A DNA stretch of 64,000 nt, taken from contig WHSZ01000011.1 of assembly GCA_009379845.1 (NCBI GenBank), positions 1 through 64,000 of the forward strand, written 5' to 3'. The stretch is from Pseudonocardiaceae bacterium (GTDB lineage Bacteria > Actinomycetota > Actinomycetes > Mycobacteriales > Pseudonocardiaceae). A program made the position numbers and the translations under genes. Shown here piece by piece: positions 61,751 to 64,000 of this stretch; the stretch's first letter is position 1, and each line of letters starts with the position of its first letter. Under the pieces are notes generated by a model. That model made no database searches, had not been told where the DNA came from, and was given only the letters and a program-made list of their open reading frames with translations.

Positions 61751-64000
61751 ATGACGCGGGTGACGATCGCGATCTTGGGACCGTTCGAGCTGCGAGTGGA
61801 CGGCCATTCGGTCCCGGTCCCGAGCAGGCGACTGCGCGCGCTACTCGCCGCCATGGCGATGCGAGCCGGGCGGGTGACGAGCGTGGACAACCTCGTCGAG
61901 CAGGTGTGGGGCGAGGACCTGCCGGCACGTACCCAAGGCAGCCCCCAGACCCTGATCGGGCGGCTGCGGCGGCTGGTCGGGCGGGACGTGATCCACACCG
62001 AACCGGGCGGCTACCGGCTGGACGTACCGCCGGACGCGGTGGACGCGCTGCGGTTCCAGTCCATGGCCGACGAAGCCCGCGACGTCGATCCGGAGCGGGC
62101 CAGCGCCCTACTCGCCGACGCCCTCGCGCTGTGGCGGGGCGACGCGCTGACCGACACGGGATCGGGGTACCTGGAACGCGAACTGGCGCCGGCGCTGACC
62201 GAGCGATACCTCGGTGCGCTCGAGCGGAGGATGGACCTCGATCGGGGGCTTGGCCGGCAACCGGAACAGCTTGCCGAGCTGCACGATCTGGTGGCCCGCC
62301 ACCCGCTGCGGGAATCGTTGTGGGCACGGCTGATCACCGCGCTGCACCGGGCCGGCCGGCCGAGGCACTCGAGAAGTATCAGGCCATCCGCACCCGGCTG
62401 GTCGAGGAGTTCGGTGCCGATCCGTCAGCCGAATTGCAGCGGGCCCACACCCAGGTGCTCACCGCCGAGGACGTCCCGGAATGGGACCGCGGCCCGACGA
62501 CGCCGCGCCAGCTGCCGCCGGATGTCGCCGGGTTCACCGGGAGGGCCGGCGAGCTGGCCGAGCTGGATCGCGTGCTTGCCGCCGAGCGGGACTGCCAACC
62601 GCCGATCGCCGCGGTGCACGGGCCAGGCGGGATCGGCAAGACCGCGCTGGCCGTTCACTGGGCGCATCGGGTGAGCCCACGGTTTCCGGACGGTCAGGTG
62701 TACCTGGACATGCGCGGCTACGGCCCGGGCGAGCCGGTTGACCCCACCGTGGCGCTGGACGTGGTGCTGCGCGCGGTTGGCGTACCGCCAACGCGGGTGC
62801 CGCCAGGAAAGGAGGAACGCTCCGCGCTGCTGCGTACCCGGCTGGCCGAGCGGCGCACCCTGCTGCTTCTCGACAACGTGCGGGACGCCGATCAGGCACG
62901 CCCGCTGCTGCCCGGCGGCGGCAACCTGGTACTGATCACCGGCCGCAGCGAGTTGCGCGGTCTCGCGGTGCGGGACGGCGCGTTCCGCTGTGCGTTGGGC
63001 GAGCTGCCGAGCGACGAGTCGACGTCGTTGATTGCGGCCACGATCGGGACCACGCGCGCAGGCGCGGAGCCGGCCGCGGTCGCCGAGCTGGTCGCACTGT
63101 GCGGGCGGCTGCCCCTCGCGCTTGTCGTCGCAGCGCAGCGGGCCGCCCGCTACCCGGACGCGCCGATCGCCGAGCTCGTCACGGAGCTGCGCGCCGGCTG
63201 GGACCGGCTGAACGTGCTGAGCGACCCGACCGATCTCGCGGCCGACCCGCGCGCGGTGTTCTCCTGGTCGTATCGCGCGCTGAGCGCCGAAGCGGCACAG
63301 GCCTTCCGGTACCTGGGGCTGCACCCAGGGCCGGAGATCAGCCTGCCGGTCGCGATGGCCCTGCTGCGCACCACGGCCGGTACGACCCGGCGGCTGCTCG
63401 ACAGCCTCGTGTCGGTGCACCTGCTCGAACACGATCAGCGGAACCGCTACCGATTTCACGATCTGCTGCGGGTGTACGCGGCCGAGCGCGCCGCGGAGGA
63501 AGACCCGAAGACCGAGCGGGATGCGGCGATGGGGCGGATGCTGGACTGGTACCTGCACACGCTGCACCGTGCCCGGGTAGCCGTTTTCGCCGAGGCGCCG
63601 CTCGAACTCGCCCAACCCGAGGACGAGTTCGTCCGCCCGCTGGATTTCGCCACCATGGCGGAAGCTACCGCGTGGTACGACACGCTGCGCGCCACCCTGC
63701 TCGCCGTCGTCGAGTACGCGGCCGAGCACCGGCATGACCGGCACGGCTGGCAGCTGGCGTTCCTGCTGCGCCACTTCCAGGAAATCCGCCGGCACGGCGA
63801 CGACGAGCTGCGCTGCGCGGAGTGGGCCCTCGGCTGCGCGAAGACGCGGTGTGCATCCGGGCCATGCACCTGATGGGCGCGGCCATGCGCGCGAAAGGGC
63901 AGTACGACCACGCGATCGAATGGCAGCAGCGGGCGTTGCGGCTCAGCGAACTCACCGGCGATCACGAGATGGCCGCGACGGCGCTGGCATCCATCGGGCT
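61751..64000 (+). pseudogene. AfsR/SARP-family regulator (BTAD + NB-ARC + TPR) with two frameshifts; runs off the window
   Basis: From ATG 61751 one frame encodes an OmpR-like DNA-binding domain (TRVTIAILGPFELRVDGHSV; VDNLVEQVWGEDLP) and most of a BTAD domain to LHRAGRP near 62358. The match then jumps to the next frame (AEALEKYQAIRTRLVEEFGA), as if one 4-nt GCCG unit were lost from a GCCG tract. That frame carries the NB-ARC ATPase (GPGGIGKTALAVHW; RTLLLLDNVRDADQARPLLPG) up to about 63838. A second jump leads to DAVCIRAMHLMGAAMRAKG and TPR-like repeats open to the window end. SARP proteins activate antibiotic gene clusters or global regulation. Either this gene is decayed or the assembly has errors. 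Confidence 0.8.

Overview
The window is high-GC actinobacterial DNA, most likely from the family Pseudonocardiaceae (an Amycolatopsis-like genome). This is an inference from gene content: purSQL plus purC and purB, a likely F420-type oxidoreductase, EspG/PPE/WXG-like ESX-associated genes, an AfsR/SARP regulator, a ring-epoxidising phenylacetate pathway, an ABC-F protein with a resistance-type linker, VapBC45 and many GTG starts in GTGA overlaps. No rRNA, tRNA, CRISPR array, transposase or phage gene was seen.

Layout. 1-3.3 kb: edge of a PAS-GGDEF protein, a secreted GH25 lysozyme and a repeat-rich single-pass membrane protein. 3.3-14.2 kb: purine biosynthesis (purL-purQ-purS, purC, purB) interrupted by an aldehyde dehydrogenase, an MBL-fold hydrolase, a DUF2334 protein, a TetR/SRPBCC pair and a MOSC protein. 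14.2-19.4 kb: TetR/LLM-oxidoreductase pair, then an amidohydrolase/sodium symporter operon divergent from an RpiR regulator. 19.4-22.4 kb: an orphan ESX-like operon (WXG-like, PPE-like, EspG and a small protein). 22.4-27.0 kb: dienelactone hydrolase-like protein, HisC-like aminotransferase, TauE/SafE permease, a GDT1 gene remnant and the ABC-F gene. 27.0-33.2 kb: a tripartite tricarboxylate transporter (TctC-B-A) with enoyl-CoA hydratase, CaiB-type CoA-transferase and divergent IclR, a likely acid uptake and CoA-activation module. 33.2-38.4 kb: L-rhamnose catabolism (rhaI, aldolase/dehydrogenase fusion, rhaB) with two gene relics. 38.3-40.1 kb: HhH-GPD repair protein and a VapBC45 toxin-antitoxin pair. 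40.1-49.4 kb: complete aerobic phenylacetate pathway, paaZ-A-B-C-D-E divergent from paaG-I-K and a paaR-like tetR gene, with two sites matching the PaaR operator. 49.4-51.4 kb: TetR and ROK regulators. 51.8-58.5 kb: sulfur island, with two paralogous [28-codon leader peptide + TauE/SafE permease] cassettes, a DszC/SfnB-like flavoprotein and methionine salvage genes mtnA-C-B-D. 58.5-61.6 kb: L-fuconate dehydratase, GntR and FAH-family hydrolase. 61.75 kb to the end: an AfsR/SARP-like gene broken by two frameshifts.

Recurring structure. Two families of short dispersed repeats are visible. One is an 18-bp palindrome (core CAATATGGATGCATATTG) placed 3-14 nt after the stop codons of purC, the ABC-F gene and the iclR gene, with a half-copy 22 nt after mtnD. 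The other is a 27-bp element containing GCCGTGAAGGCCACCTT inside the purS-purQ and paaA-paaB gaps. In-frame tandem repeats have expanded the PaaK N-terminus and the RhaB C-terminus. Several divergent promoters carry strong inverted repeats that are candidate operators for the adjacent regulators.

The strongest candidates for something new are the duplicated leader-peptide/permease cassettes next to methionine salvage, the palindromic 3'-end repeat family, and the orphan ESX operon whose PPE-like and small proteins share a C-terminal tail.
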